Source: Mycolicibacterium iranicum (GTDB lineage: Bacteria; Actinomycetota; Actinomycetes; Mycobacteriales; Mycobacteriaceae). From it: a stretch of DNA of 64,000 bases. The stretch's first letter is position 1. Each line of letters opens with the position of its first letter. The notes under the pieces were generated by a model. That model saw nothing but the letters and a program-made list of their open reading frames with translations. It did no database searches and had not been told where the DNA came from. A program made the position numbers and the translations under genes. The stretch is from contig NZ_JACHVU010000008.1 in NCBI RefSeq assembly GCF_014190915.1, positions 186,001-250,000 on the forward strand. Reading direction: 5' to 3'. Below are positions 1 through 8,149 of this stretch, piece after piece.

Positions 1-164
1 TGACGCACGACCTGACGCAGGAGGAGATCGCCCAGTTGGTCGGCGCATCGCGCGAGACCGTGAACAAGGCGCTCGCCGATTTCGCCCACCGCGGCTGGAT
101 CCGCCTGGAGGGCAAGAGTGTGTTGATCAGCGACTCGGAGCGCCTGGCCCGCCGAGCGAGGTAA
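1..164 (+). CDS. crp: Crp/FNR-family regulator, C-terminal end only
   Basis: The 5' end lies outside the window. The remaining 53 codons are a winged-helix DNA-binding tail: a recognition-helix stretch reading TQEEIAQLVGASRETVNKAL, then the wing segment RGWIRLEGKSVLI, ending in SERLARRAR and TAA at 162-164. This matches my memory of the C-terminus of mycobacterial Crp (Rv3676), a cAMP-responsive global regulator. The genes that follow keep the order found beside Rv3676 in M. tuberculosis, which supports the call. The effector-binding domain and start cannot be seen. Confidence 0.85.
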   Translation, partial: THDLTQEEIAQLVGASRETVNKALADFAHRGWIRLEGKSVLISDSERLARRAR

Positions 165-199
165 CGAGCGAGAATCCCGCCGCGAGCGAGGTAACGAGC
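154..199. repeat. 16-bp direct repeat at the crp 3' end
   Basis: GAGCGAGGTAACGAGC occurs at 154-169 and again at 184-199, 30 bases apart. The first copy carries the crp stop codon and the second abuts the stop codon of the convergent hydrolase gene. The copies are identical and the flanks differ, so this is a short local duplication. No function is evident. Confidence 0.7.
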
Positions 200-973
200 T
201 CAGCGGCGCAGGTGGTTGAGTTGCGCCTGCACCGACCATTCGGCTGCCTCCCACAGCTTTTCGTCGACGTCGGTGTAGACGTGCTCCACCACCTGGCGGG
301 CGGTGGCGTCCTCCCCCAGCTCGCGGAGCGCTCCGCGCACCTGCTCGAGCCGCTCCTCGCGATGGGCGAGGTAGGTGTCGCACACCGCGGCCATGTCGTC
401 CAGCTCGGGTCCGTGGCCCGGCAGCACGGTGCGGTGACCCAGTCCGCGCAGCCGTCGCAGCGATTCCAGGTAGTCACCGAGATCGCCGTCCTCGGAGTCG
501 ATCACCGTGGTGCCGCGACCGAGGACGGTGTCGGCGGTGAGCACGGTGTCGTCGACAAGGAAGGACAGTGAGTCGGCAGTGTGCCCGGGCGTGGCCATCA
601 CGGTGATGGTCAGCCCGGCCGCGTCGATCACCTCGCCGTCGGTCAGCGATCCGCCCAGCCCGCGCTGGAATCCGCTGCCGACCGATCGCACGACGGCGCC
701 GGTGAGGTCGACCAGACGGTCGATGCCGCCGGTGTGGTCGCCGTGGCGGTGGCTGATCAGCACCAGCGGAATGGGCCCGAGGGCCGCGAGGCGCTCGATG
801 TGTTCGTCCTTGTCGTCGGGTCCCGGGTCGATGACGACCATCTCGTCAGAACCGGGACCGCGCAGCACCCACGTGTTGGTGCCGTCGAGGGTCATCAACC
901 CCGGGTTCTCGCACAACAGCACCGACGCGGTCTCGGTGACCGGCCGCAGCAGTCCGTACGCGGGATGCTCCAC
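200..973 (-). CDS. Metallo-beta-lactamase-fold hydrolase (Rv3677c-like)
   Basis: This 257-residue protein has the metal-binding signature HRHGDH at residues 75-80, a second His in TPGH (131), the bridging Asp in TAD (about 148) and the C-terminal His in PGHGPE (187). That set fits a two-zinc MBL hydrolase. The last 60 residues form a small helical domain with REERLEQV and ATARQVVEHVY, as in the LACTB2/RNase-like subgroup. The substrate is unknown. It starts directly after ridA ends, with no gap, so the two are probably co-transcribed, and it converges on crp. The ATG at 973 fits family length. Confidence 0.85.
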   Translation of the reverse strand: MEHPAYGLLRPVTETASVLLCENPGLMTLDGTNTWVLRGPGSDEMVVIDPGPDDKDEHIERLAALGPIPLVLISHRHGDHTGGIDRLVDLTGAVVRSVGSGFQRGLGGSLTDGEVIDAAGLTITVMATPGHTADSLSFLVDDTVLTADTVLGRGTTVIDSEDGDLGDYLESLRRLRGLGHRTVLPGHGPELDDMAAVCDTYLAHREERLEQVRGALRELGEDATARQVVEHVYTDVDEKLWEAAEWSVQAQLNHLRR

Positions 974-1429
974 TCAGGAGACCTCGGCGATCACTTCCAC
1001 CTCGACCGGCGCGTTGCGCGGCAGCTCGGACACCCCGACCGCCGACCGGGCGTGGGCGCCGTTGTCGCCGAAGATCTCGCCGAAGAGCTCCGAGGCCCCG
1101 TTGATGACGCCGGGCTGGCCGTCGAAGCCAGGCGCTGATGCCACGAAGCCGACGACCTTGACCACCCGGACCACCGCGTCGATGCCGGCCACCGAGTCGA
1201 TGGCGGCCAGCGCGTTCAGGGCGCACTGGCGAGCCAGTTCCTTGGCCTGCTCCGCGGACACCTCGGCGCCGACCTTGCCGGTGGCCAGCAGTTCCCCGCC
1301 GCTGATGGGCAGCTGCCCTGCGGTGTAGACGAGGTTGCCGGTGCGCACCGCGGGGACGTAGGCCGCCAGCGGCGCCACGACCTGCGGCAGTTCGATACCC
1401 AGCTCGGCCAGCCGCGCCGAGTTGGTCAT
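974..1429 (-). CDS. RidA/YjgF-family protein (Rv3678c-like)
   Basis: The 151-residue protein has the RidA fold signature: GNLVYTAGQLPI near residue 37, the conserved CALNALAAIDS segment and the C-terminal stretch RNAPVEVEVIAEV. Classical RidA hydrolyses reactive enamine/imine intermediates from PLP enzymes. Residues near 105-140 are ARSAVGVSELPRNAPVEVE, so the Arg that binds the substrate carboxylate in active RidA is not clearly placed and true deaminase activity is uncertain. The ATG at 1429 overlaps the upstream small gene's stop by four bases, indicating translational coupling. Confidence 0.85.
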   Translation of the reverse strand: MTNSARLAELGIELPQVVAPLAAYVPAVRTGNLVYTAGQLPISGGELLATGKVGAEVSAEQAKELARQCALNALAAIDSVAGIDAVVRVVKVVGFVASAPGFDGQPGVINGASELFGEIFGDNGAHARSAVGVSELPRNAPVEVEVIAEVS

Positions 1430-1587
1430 TTGGCTCGCTTCAGATACGCGACGTGCTGCTCACCCGTCGGGCCGGGCAGCACCGAGACCAGTTCCCAGCC
1501 GTCCTCACCCCATTGGTCGAGAATCTGTTTGGTCGCGTGCGTCAGCAGCGGAACGGTGGCGTACTCCCAGCGGGTCGGTTCGCTCAT
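1426..1587 (-). CDS. Small DUF4177-like protein (Rv3678A-like), 53 aa
   Basis: Starting at the ATG at 1587 gives 53 residues beginning MSEPTRWEYATVPLL, with the typical DUF4177 core WGEDGWELVSVLPG and the ending AYLKRAK. A longer reading from 1629 is open but runs into the divergent ATPase promoter and lacks family support, so I chose the inner ATG. The stop overlaps the ridA start (ATGA at 1426-1429). This gene therefore heads a three-gene minus-strand operon. Its molecular function is unknown. Confidence 0.8.
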   Translation of the reverse strand: MSEPTRWEYATVPLLTHATKQILDQWGEDGWELVSVLPGPTGEQHVAYLKRAK

Positions 1588-1635
1588 GCGGCTGAGCTTA
1601 TCCGGCGGCCGATCCGCTATGGCTAGCATGCAAGC

Positions 1636-2688
1636 GTGGCTACCACCTCATCCAGATCAGCGGGTCCACCGGATGGTCCGACGCCGGCCGGATGGCCGTC
1701 GCGGCTGACCGAAGCGCGTCTGCATTTCGTCACCGGCAAGGGCGGCACGGGCAAGTCGACGATCGCCGCGGCGCTGGCGCTCGCACTGGCCGCGGGCGGA
1801 CGCAAGGTGCTTCTGGTGGAAGTCGAAGGGCGCCAAGGGATTGCGCAACTCTTCGACGTTCCGCCGCTGCCGTACGAAGAGGTCAAGATCGCGACCGCCG
1901 AGCGGGGCGGCGTCGTCAACGCGCTGGCGATCGACACCGAGGCGGCCTTCCTCGAATACCTCGACATGTTCTACAACCTCGGGCTGGCCGGGCGCGCGAT
2001 GCGCAGGATCGGCGCGGTCGAGTTCGCCACGACGATTGCGCCGGGCCTGAGGGACGTGCTGCTCACGGGCAAGATCAAAGAGATCGTGACCCGCACTCAG
2101 AAGGATCAGCCAAAAGGCAAGGGCATCGCGTACGACGCGGTCGTCGTGGACTCCCCGCCGACCGGCAGGATCGCCCGCTTCCTCGACGTCACGAAGGCGG
2201 TGTCCGACCTGGCCAAGGGCGGCCCGGTGCATTCCCAGGCCGACGGCGTGGTGAAGCTGCTGCACTCCGACCTGACGGCCATCCACCTCGTGACACTGCT
2301 CGAGGCGCTGCCGATCCAGGAGACCCTGGAAGCCATCGAGGAGCTGCGCGACATGGGCCTGCCGATCGGCAGCGTCATCGTCAACCGCAACATCCCGTCC
2401 TATCTCGCACCCGACGACCTGGCCAAGGCCGCCGAGGGTGTCGTCGACGCCGACGAGGTACGGGCCGGCCTGGAGTCCGCGGGCGTCACGCTCTCTGACG
2501 AGGACTTCGCCGGTCTGCTGACCGAGACCATTCAGCACGCGACCCGGATCGCGGCGCGCACCGAGAGTGCCGAGCAGCTCGCCGAACTGGACGTGGCCCG
2601 GCTGGATCTGCCGGCGCTGCCCGACGGCGTCGACCTCGGGAGCCTGTACGAACTGGCCGAAGAGCTCGCCCAGCAGGGCGTGCGGTGA
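1636..2688 (+). CDS. ArsA/Get3-like ATPase, first subunit (Rv3679-like)
   Basis: This 350-residue protein uses a GTG start at 1636. It carries a deviant Walker A motif TGKGGTGKST at residues 33-42 and a switch-like segment VVVDSPPTGR, both typical of ArsA/Get3 anion-pump-related ATPases. No integral membrane segment is seen. The M. tuberculosis pair Rv3679/Rv3680 is described as a heteromeric Get3-like ATPase involved in stress and glycerol tolerance; the same order and strand here support equivalence. The next gene begins 13 bases downstream. The promoter must lie within the 48-bp divergent gap at 1588-1635. Confidence 0.9.
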   Translation: MATTSSRSAGPPDGPTPAGWPSRLTEARLHFVTGKGGTGKSTIAAALALALAAGGRKVLLVEVEGRQGIAQLFDVPPLPYEEVKIATAERGGVVNALAIDTEAAFLEYLDMFYNLGLAGRAMRRIGAVEFATTIAPGLRDVLLTGKIKEIVTRTQKDQPKGKGIAYDAVVVDSPPTGRIARFLDVTKAVSDLAKGGPVHSQADGVVKLLHSDLTAIHLVTLLEALPIQETLEAIEELRDMGLPIGSVIVNRNIPSYLAPDDLAKAAEGVVDADEVRAGLESAGVTLSDEDFAGLLTETIQHATRIAARTESAEQLAELDVARLDLPALPDGVDLGSLYELAEELAQQGVR

Positions 2689-2701
2689 GCGGGGAGACAC
2701 G

Positions 2702-3823
2702 ATGAGCACGACACCACCGGCCCTCGACATGGCCTCGATCCTGCGTGACCGCTCCAACCGCGTGGTGGTGTGCTGCGGGGCGGGCGGCGTCGGTAAGACG
2801 ACCACCGCGGCGGCGATGGCGCTGCGTGCCGCCGAGTACGGACGCACCGTCGTCGTGCTGACCATCGATCCGGCCAAACGCCTCGCGCAGGCACTCGGCA
2901 TCCGGACGCTGGGCAACACGCCTCAGCGAGTTCCGCTGGCACCCGAGGTGACCGGCGAACTGCACGCGATGATGCTCGACATGCGTCGGACGTTCGACGA
3001 GATGGTCGTGCAGTACTCCGGACCCGACCGCGCGGACGCGATCCTGGACAACCAGTTCTACCAAACCGTGGCCACGTCGCTCGCCGGCACGCAGGAGTAC
3101 ATGGCCATGGAGAAGCTGGGACAGCTTCTGGCAGAGGACAAGTGGGACCTGATCGTCGTCGACACTCCGCCGTCGCGCAACGCACTGGACTTCCTGGACG
3201 CGCCGAAGCGGCTGGGCAGTTTCATGGACAGCAGGCTGTGGCGGATGCTGCTGGCGCCCGGACGCGGCATCGGGCGGCTGGTGACGGGCGCCGTCGGACT
3301 GGCGATGAAGGGCATGTCGACCATCCTGGGGTCGCAGATGCTCTCGGACGCAGCGGGTTTCGTGCAGTCCCTGGACGCGACGTTCGGCGGGTTCCGCGAG
3401 AAGGCCGACCGCACCTACGAATTGCTCAAGCGGCGCGGCACGCAGTTCGTGGTGGTGTCGGCCGCGGAGCCCGACGCGCTGCGCGAGGCCTCGTTCTTCG
3501 TCGACCGGCTCTCCAGCGAGCGCATGCCGCTGGCCGGGCTGATCCTCAACCGCACGCATCCGACGCTGTGCGAGTTGCACGCCGACAAGGCGGCCGAGGC
3601 CGCCGACGATCTGGCGAAGGCGGATGCGGACTCGGTGACCGCAGCCGCGCTGCGGATCCACGCCGCCCGCGCCTCGACGGCCAAGCGCGAGGTGCGGCTG
3701 CTGTCGCGGTTCACCGGCGCCAATCCGACGGTGGCCCTCGTCGGCGTCCCGTCGCTGCCGTTCGACGTGTCCGATCTGGAGGCCCTGCGGGCCATCGCCG
3801 ATCAGATCACCGGCGCGGCGTAG
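2702..3823 (+). CDS. ArsA/Get3-like ATPase, second subunit (Rv3680-like)
   Basis: From the ATG at 2702, just after a GGGGAGAC ribosome-binding stretch, the protein is 373 residues. Walker A is CGAGGVGKTT at residues 25-34 and the switch segment reads VVDTPPSRNALDFLDAP. The body is longer than its partner and has a segment rich in small and hydrophobic residues (RGIGRLVTGAVGLAMKG) that could be a client-binding region. It sits in an operon with the preceding ATPase, consistent with a heterodimer. A strong hairpin at 3848-3876 follows. Confidence 0.9.
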   Translation: MSTTPPALDMASILRDRSNRVVVCCGAGGVGKTTTAAAMALRAAEYGRTVVVLTIDPAKRLAQALGIRTLGNTPQRVPLAPEVTGELHAMMLDMRRTFDEMVVQYSGPDRADAILDNQFYQTVATSLAGTQEYMAMEKLGQLLAEDKWDLIVVDTPPSRNALDFLDAPKRLGSFMDSRLWRMLLAPGRGIGRLVTGAVGLAMKGMSTILGSQMLSDAAGFVQSLDATFGGFREKADRTYELLKRRGTQFVVVSAAEPDALREASFFVDRLSSERMPLAGLILNRTHPTLCELHADKAAEAADDLAKADADSVTAAALRIHAARASTAKREVRLLSRFTGANPTVALVGVPSLPFDVSDLEALRAIADQITGAA

Positions 3824-3847
3824 CGCGAACCGACCCCCAACAAAGGC

Positions 3848-3876
3848 GTAACCGCGCCCTGGTCGGGCGCGGTTAC
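3848..3876 (+). terminator. Intrinsic-terminator-like hairpin after the ATPase operon
   Basis: GTAACCGCGCCC (3848-3859) pairs perfectly with GGGCGCGGTTAC (3865-3876) around a five-base loop, giving a 12-bp stem. It lies 25 bases past the ATPase stop and is followed by GTCATTTCCC rather than a long T run, as is usual in mycobacteria. It could terminate transcription from either side, since whiB4 converges on it. Confidence 0.75.
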
Positions 3877-3936
3877 GTCATTTCCCTCACGTGCGTTTCG
3901 ACAGGTGGGCCAACCCGCGAATCAGGCAATCGCGGC

Positions 3937-3984
3937 TTAGCTGTCGAAGGACTCAGCTGTCGAAGGACTTAGCTATCGAAGGAC
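3937..3984. repeat. Three tandem 16-bp repeats abutting the whiB4 stop
   Basis: Units TTAGCTGTCGAAGGAC (3937-3952), TCAGCTGTCGAAGGAC (3953-3968) and TTAGCTATCGAAGGAC (3969-3984) are joined head to tail. A fourth unit begins with TCAG at the whiB4 stop codon (3985). On the whiB4 strand each unit begins GTCC and ends in TGA or TAA, so the array is a series of extra stop codons. It looks like replication slippage. Confidence 0.85.
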
Positions 3985-4341
3985 TCAGCCGGCAGTGCGG
4001 TGTTTGCGCTGGGCGGCGAAGAAGTCGGCCCAGGAAACAACTTCAGGGTGTTGCTTGAGCAGTGCGCGACGCTGGCGTTCGGTCATGCCTCCCCACACAC
4101 CGAACTCCACGCGGTTGTCGAGAGCATCGGCGCCGCACTCGGCGATCACCGGGCAGTGACGGCAGATGACTGCGGCTTTGCGCTGCGCGGCCCCGCGGAC
4201 GAACAGCTCGTCCGGATCCGTCTGGCGACACCGAGCCTGCGAAACCCACGCAATACGCGCTTCTGCTTCCTTACCCGGCACAATGGGCTGGGTAATTGTG
4301 TTCACGACGGTCTTACGAGCCGCGGGCTGAATTGTTGACAC
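3985..4341 (-). CDS. whiB4: WhiB-family iron-sulfur regulator WhiB4
   Basis: Read from the GTG at 4341 this is 118 residues, the size I recall for M. tuberculosis WhiB4. Cluster ligands are C38, C60, C63 and C69, followed by the family turn GVWGGMTE (81-88) and a basic tail. WhiB proteins hold a 4Fe-4S cluster that senses oxygen and NO; WhiB4 regulates redox and antioxidant genes. An ATG 12 codons upstream (4377) is also in frame, but the GTG has AGGGGA seven bases before it, so I prefer the GTG. It converges on the ATPase operon, as in M. tuberculosis. Confidence 0.9.
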   Translation of the reverse strand: MSTIQPAARKTVVNTITQPIVPGKEAEARIAWVSQARCRQTDPDELFVRGAAQRKAAVICRHCPVIAECGADALDNRVEFGVWGGMTERQRRALLKQHPEVVSWADFFAAQRKHRTAG

Positions 4342-4684
4342 CAGCGATCCCCTATCGTTCTGGCCGCGCCCCGACAACGCAGACGACTGTTAACCCTGAC
4401 GTCGATTGCAAGTGCGATCTACGCCACATTGCGAGTACCGGGTGTGACCTGCATCGCACTGTGCGCTCAATTTAGGTGGTCACAGCCGTTCTGCGCAATA
4501 CATTCGTGACCACTTTTTTGGGACGACCGTGCCGTCAGGCGCGTACATTGCCGTTCTTCGATGGCCTGTTCTGCGCACAAGCGCTCGTCAACGGCGTTTG
4601 ACATGGCCTGTCACGACTCATTCCGGCGTCCTCGTCGGGCTGCTCGAGGCACGCCCGGCCGAAAGTCGTCGCTACTCTGTACGC
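4342..4684. promoter_or_regulatory. Divergent intergenic region between whiB4 and ponA2
   Basis: These 343 bases hold no gene I can support. The reading frame of ponA2 stays open upstream to 4529, but nothing there resembles the protein family. The region must contain the whiB4 ribosome-binding site (AGGGGA at 4348-4353) and promoters for both genes. AT content is locally higher near 4400-4520 (for example CAATTTAGG and CAATACATTC). No confident -10/-35 pair or operator was identified. Confidence 0.4.
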
Positions 4685-7141
4685 ATGCCGGAGGACCCAC
4701 CGACACGGCCGCCGCGCGCGGTGACCGTCATCAAACTCGCCTGGTGCGTCGTGCTCGCCAGCGTCGTCGTCGCCGGGCTGCTGTTCCCCGTCGTCGGCGG
4801 CTTCGGGCTCGTGTCGAACCGCGCGTCGGATGTGGTTGCCAACGGGTCGGCGCAACTGGTCGAGGGCGAGGTCCCTCAGGTGTCCACGATGACCGACGCG
4901 AAGGGCAACATCATCGCGTGGCTGTATTCGCAGCGACGCTTCGAGGTCCCCAGCGATCAGATTGCCAACACGATGAAGCTGGCGATCGTCTCGATCGAGG
5001 ACAAGAGGTTTGCCGACCACAACGGCGTCGACTGGCAGGGCACCCTGACGGGTCTGTCGGGTTACTTGTCGGGCAACCTCGACACCCGTGGCGGTTCGAC
5101 GATCGAGCAGCAGTACGTCAAGAACTATCAGCTGCTGGTGATCGCGCAGACCGACGCCGAGAAGCGCGCCGCGATCGAGACCACCCCGGCCCGCAAGCTG
5201 CGTGAGATCCGGATGGCGCTGACGTTGGACAAGACGTTCACCAAGCCGGAGATCCTGACCCGCTATCTGAACCTGGTGAGCTTCGGCAACAACGCCTTCG
5301 GCGTGCAGGACGCCGCACAGACCTATTTCGGAATCAACGCCACGGATCTGAACTGGCAGCAGGCCGCGCTGCTGGCCGGCATGGTCCAGTCGACGAGCAC
5401 GCTGAACCCGTACACGAATCCCGACGGCGCGCTGGCCCGCCGCAACGTCGTGCTCGACACGATGATCGAGAACCTGCCCGAGCACGCCGAGGAGCTGCGG
5501 GCGGCCCGCCAGCAGCCGCTGGGCATCCTGCCCCAGCCCAAGGAGCTGCCGCGGGGCTGCATCGCCGCCGGCGACCGCGCCTTCTTCTGTGACTACGTGC
5601 TCGATTACCTGGCCCGCGCCGGGATCAGCAAGGACCAGGTCGCCAAGGGCGGCTACATGATCAAGACGACGCTGGAGCCCGACGTCCAGGCGTCGGTCAA
5701 GAACGCCATCACGCAGTTCGCGAGCCCCGACCTCGACGGCGTCGCCAGCGTCATGAGCGTCATCAAGCCGGGCAAGGAGACGCACCCGGTGCTGGCGATG
5801 GCGAGCAACCGCACCTACGGGCTGAACCTCGATGCCGGGGAGACGATGCAGCCCCAGCCGTTCTCGCTGGTCGGCAACGGCGCGGGTTCGGTGTTCAAGG
5901 TGTTCACCACCGCCGCGGCGATGGAGATGGGCATGGGCATCAACGCTCAGCTCGACTCGCCGTCGCGCTTCGAGGCCAAGGGCCTCGGCAGCGGCGGGGC
6001 GCGGGGCTGCCCGCCCGCGACCTGGTGTGTGCAGAACGCCGGTAACTACCGGGGGACGATGAGCGTCACCGATGCGCTCGCGACCTCGCCGAACACCGCG
6101 TTCGCGAAGCTGATCGCCCAGGTGGGCGTGCAGCGGACCGTGGACATGGCCGTGCGGCTTGGCCTGCGCTCCTACGCGCTGCCCGGCACCGCCCGCGACT
6201 ACGACCCGGAGAGCAACGAGAGCCTCGCCGACTTCGTGAAGCGGCAGAACATCGGCTCGTTCACCCTGGGCCCGATCGAGGTGAACGCGCTCGAGCTGTC
6301 CAACGTCGCGGCGACGCTGGCCTCGGGCGGCATGTGGTGCCCGCCCAACCCGATCGCCGAGGTCTACGACCGCTATGGCGAGCCGGTGTCGGTCACCACC
6401 GAGACCTGCGAGCAGGTCGTCCCCGAGGGCCTGGCGAACACGCTGGCCAACGCCATGAGCAAGGACGACACCGGTGCGGGCACCGCGGCCGGCGCGGCGG
6501 GTTCGGTCGGTTGGACCCTGCCGATGTCGGGCAAGACCGGCACCACCGAGGCCAACCGTTCGTCGGCCTTCCTGGGCTTCACCAACCAGTACGCGGCCGC
6601 GAGCTACATCTACGACGATTCGACCGCGCCGACGGAGCTGTGCTCGTTCCCGCTGCGCCAGTGCGGTTCGGGCAACCTGTTCGGCGGTAACGAGCCGGCC
6701 AGGACGTGGTTCACCGCGATGCAGCCGATCGCCACCGCGTTCGGCGACGTCACGCTGCCACCGACCGATCCGCGGTACGTCGAGGGCGCACCGGGCTCCC
6801 GGGTGCCGAGCGTGTCCGGCCTGAACATCGACACGGCCCGCCAGCGCCTGCGCGAGGCCGGGTTCCAGGTCGCCGACCAGCCCACCCCGGTCAACAGCGG
6901 CTCGTCCTACGGGACCGTGGTCGGAACGGCGCCCAGCGGCCAGACCGTCCCCGGGTCGATCGTGACGATTCAGATCTCGAACGGCATCGCCCCGGCTCCC
7001 CCGCCACCGCCTCCGGGGGCCGGGCCGCCGGGTGCCCCGCCGCCACCGGTGGGCCAGCAGGTGATCCAAATCCCTGGTCTGCCACCGATCACGGTGCCGG
7101 TGCTGGGTCCCCCGCCGCCACCGCCACCCCCGCCGGGCTGA
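4685..7141 (+). CDS. ponA2: Bifunctional penicillin-binding protein PonA2 (PBP1b-type)
   Basis: This 818-residue class A PBP polymerises and crosslinks peptidoglycan outside the membrane. One membrane anchor spans residues 14-37. The GT51 glycosyltransferase domain shows IEDKRF with catalytic Glu105 and RGGSTIEQQ (135-143). The transpeptidase domain has SVFK (active Ser402), SPN (468-470) and KTG (617-619). A single PASTA domain covers about 706-768, followed by a proline-rich tail (769-818). The ATG at 4685 is chosen because it places the membrane anchor correctly; upstream codons look non-coding. PonA2 supports survival under stress in M. tuberculosis, and its place beside whiB4 is conserved. 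Confidence 0.95.
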   Translation: MPEDPPTRPPRAVTVIKLAWCVVLASVVVAGLLFPVVGGFGLVSNRASDVVANGSAQLVEGEVPQVSTMTDAKGNIIAWLYSQRRFEVPSDQIANTMKLAIVSIEDKRFADHNGVDWQGTLTGLSGYLSGNLDTRGGSTIEQQYVKNYQLLVIAQTDAEKRAAIETTPARKLREIRMALTLDKTFTKPEILTRYLNLVSFGNNAFGVQDAAQTYFGINATDLNWQQAALLAGMVQSTSTLNPYTNPDGALARRNVVLDTMIENLPEHAEELRAARQQPLGILPQPKELPRGCIAAGDRAFFCDYVLDYLARAGISKDQVAKGGYMIKTTLEPDVQASVKNAITQFASPDLDGVASVMSVIKPGKETHPVLAMASNRTYGLNLDAGETMQPQPFSLVGNGAGSVFKVFTTAAAMEMGMGINAQLDSPSRFEAKGLGSGGARGCPPATWCVQNAGNYRGTMSVTDALATSPNTAFAKLIAQVGVQRTVDMAVRLGLRSYALPGTARDYDPESNESLADFVKRQNIGSFTLGPIEVNALELSNVAATLASGGMWCPPNPIAEVYDRYGEPVSVTTETCEQVVPEGLANTLANAMSKDDTGAGTAAGAAGSVGWTLPMSGKTGTTEANRSSAFLGFTNQYAAASYIYDDSTAPTELCSFPLRQCGSGNLFGGNEPARTWFTAMQPIATAFGDVTLPPTDPRYVEGAPGSRVPSVSGLNIDTARQRLREAGFQVADQPTPVNSGSSYGTVVGTAPSGQTVPGSIVTIQISNGIAPAPPPPPPGAGPPGAPPPPVGQQVIQIPGLPPITVPVLGPPPPPPPPPG

Positions 7142-7170
7142 CCCGACAGCCTGTGTCTCACAGGCTCGGG
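7142..7170 (+). terminator. Hairpin between ponA2 and the phosphoesterase
   Basis: AGCCTGTG (7148-7155) and CACAGGCT (7159-7166) form a perfect 8-bp stem with a TCT loop. CCCG (7142-7145) and CGGG (7167-7170) extend it past a two-base bulge. It begins directly after the ponA2 stop, 16 bases before the next start. It has no T tract, so it could be a terminator, attenuator or mRNA 3'-end protector. Confidence 0.55.
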
Positions 7171-7186
7171 CAGTACGCTTGAGTTC

Positions 7187-8149
7187 ATGTCTGCGTCACC
7201 GGCTGCCCTCCTCAAGACCACCGCTGCGGCGTCCGTCGGCACGCTCGTCGCGGGGATCGGGTACGCGTCGCTGATCGAACGCAACGCGTTCGTGGTCCGC
7301 GAGGCGACGATGCCGGTGCTGTCGCCGGGGTCCACGCCGCTGAAGGTGCTGCACATCAGCGACATCCACATGCGGCCGGCGCAGCGACGCAAGCAGGCCT
7401 GGCTACGCGAACTGGCGGGCTGGGAGCCCGATCTCGTCGTCAACACCGGCGACAACCTGGCGCACCCGAAGGCGGTGCCGTCGGTGGTGCAGGCGCTCGG
7501 CGACCTGCTGGCGGTCCCCGGCGTGTTCGTGTTCGGCAGCAACGACTACTTCGCGCCCCGGCTGAAGAACCCGGCCAACTACCTGACCAAGCCGACACAT
7601 CGCATCCACGGGGAGCCGCTGCCCTGGCAGGACCTGCGGGCGGCGTTCACCGAGCGCGGTTGGCTCGACATGACCCACACCCGTCGCGAGTTCGAGGTGG
7701 CGGGCCTGCACATCGCGGCGGCGGGCGTCGACGATCCGCACCTCACGCGGGACCGGTACGACACCGTCGCCGGGCCGGCGAGCCCCGCGGCGAACCTGAC
7801 GCTGGGGCTGACCCATTCGCCGGAGCCGCGCGTGCTGGACCGCTTCGCCGCAGACGGCTATCAGCTGGTGATGGCCGGCCACACCCACGGCGGCCAGCTG
7901 TGCCTGCCGTTCTACGGCGCGATCGTCACCAACTGCGACCTGGACCGCTCGCGGGCCAAGGGCCCGTCGCGGTGGGGTGCCCGTACGCAGCTGCACGTGT
8001 CGGCGGGCATCGGGACGTCCCCGTTCGCACCGCTGCGGTTCTGCTGCCGCCCCGAGGCGACGCTGCTGACGCTGATCGCGGCGCCGACCGGCGGCTCGGA
8101 CCTCGGCACGCAGGCTGGCCAGTCGCATCCGACCGTATCGGCGCGGTGA
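7187..8149 (+). CDS. Membrane-associated metallophosphoesterase (Rv3683-like)
   Basis: The 320-residue protein has calcineurin-type metallophosphoesterase motifs in order: SDIHM (D59, H61), NTGDN (86-90), GSND (117-120) and GHTHGG near residue 230. These coordinate a two-metal centre. Residues 8-30 form an N-terminal hydrophobic segment, a likely signal anchor. The family includes UDP-diacylglucosamine hydrolases and general phosphodiesterases; the substrate here is unknown. Its TGA overlaps the GTG of the next gene (GTGA at 8146-8149), so the two are translationally coupled. Confidence 0.88.
   Translation: MSASPAALLKTTAAASVGTLVAGIGYASLIERNAFVVREATMPVLSPGSTPLKVLHISDIHMRPAQRRKQAWLRELAGWEPDLVVNTGDNLAHPKAVPSVVQALGDLLAVPGVFVFGSNDYFAPRLKNPANYLTKPTHRIHGEPLPWQDLRAAFTERGWLDMTHTRREFEVAGLHIAAAGVDDPHLTRDRYDTVAGPASPAANLTLGLTHSPEPRVLDRFAADGYQLVMAGHTHGGQLCLPFYGAIVTNCDLDRSRAKGPSRWGARTQLHVSAGIGTSPFAPLRFCCRPEATLLTLIAAPTGGSDLGTQAGQSHPTVSAR

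Noticed and set aside
4535..7069. An 844-codon minus-strand open frame opposite ponA2
   Set aside because: Composition is Arg/Gly/His-rich with no motifs; ponA2 on the plus strand explains the region.
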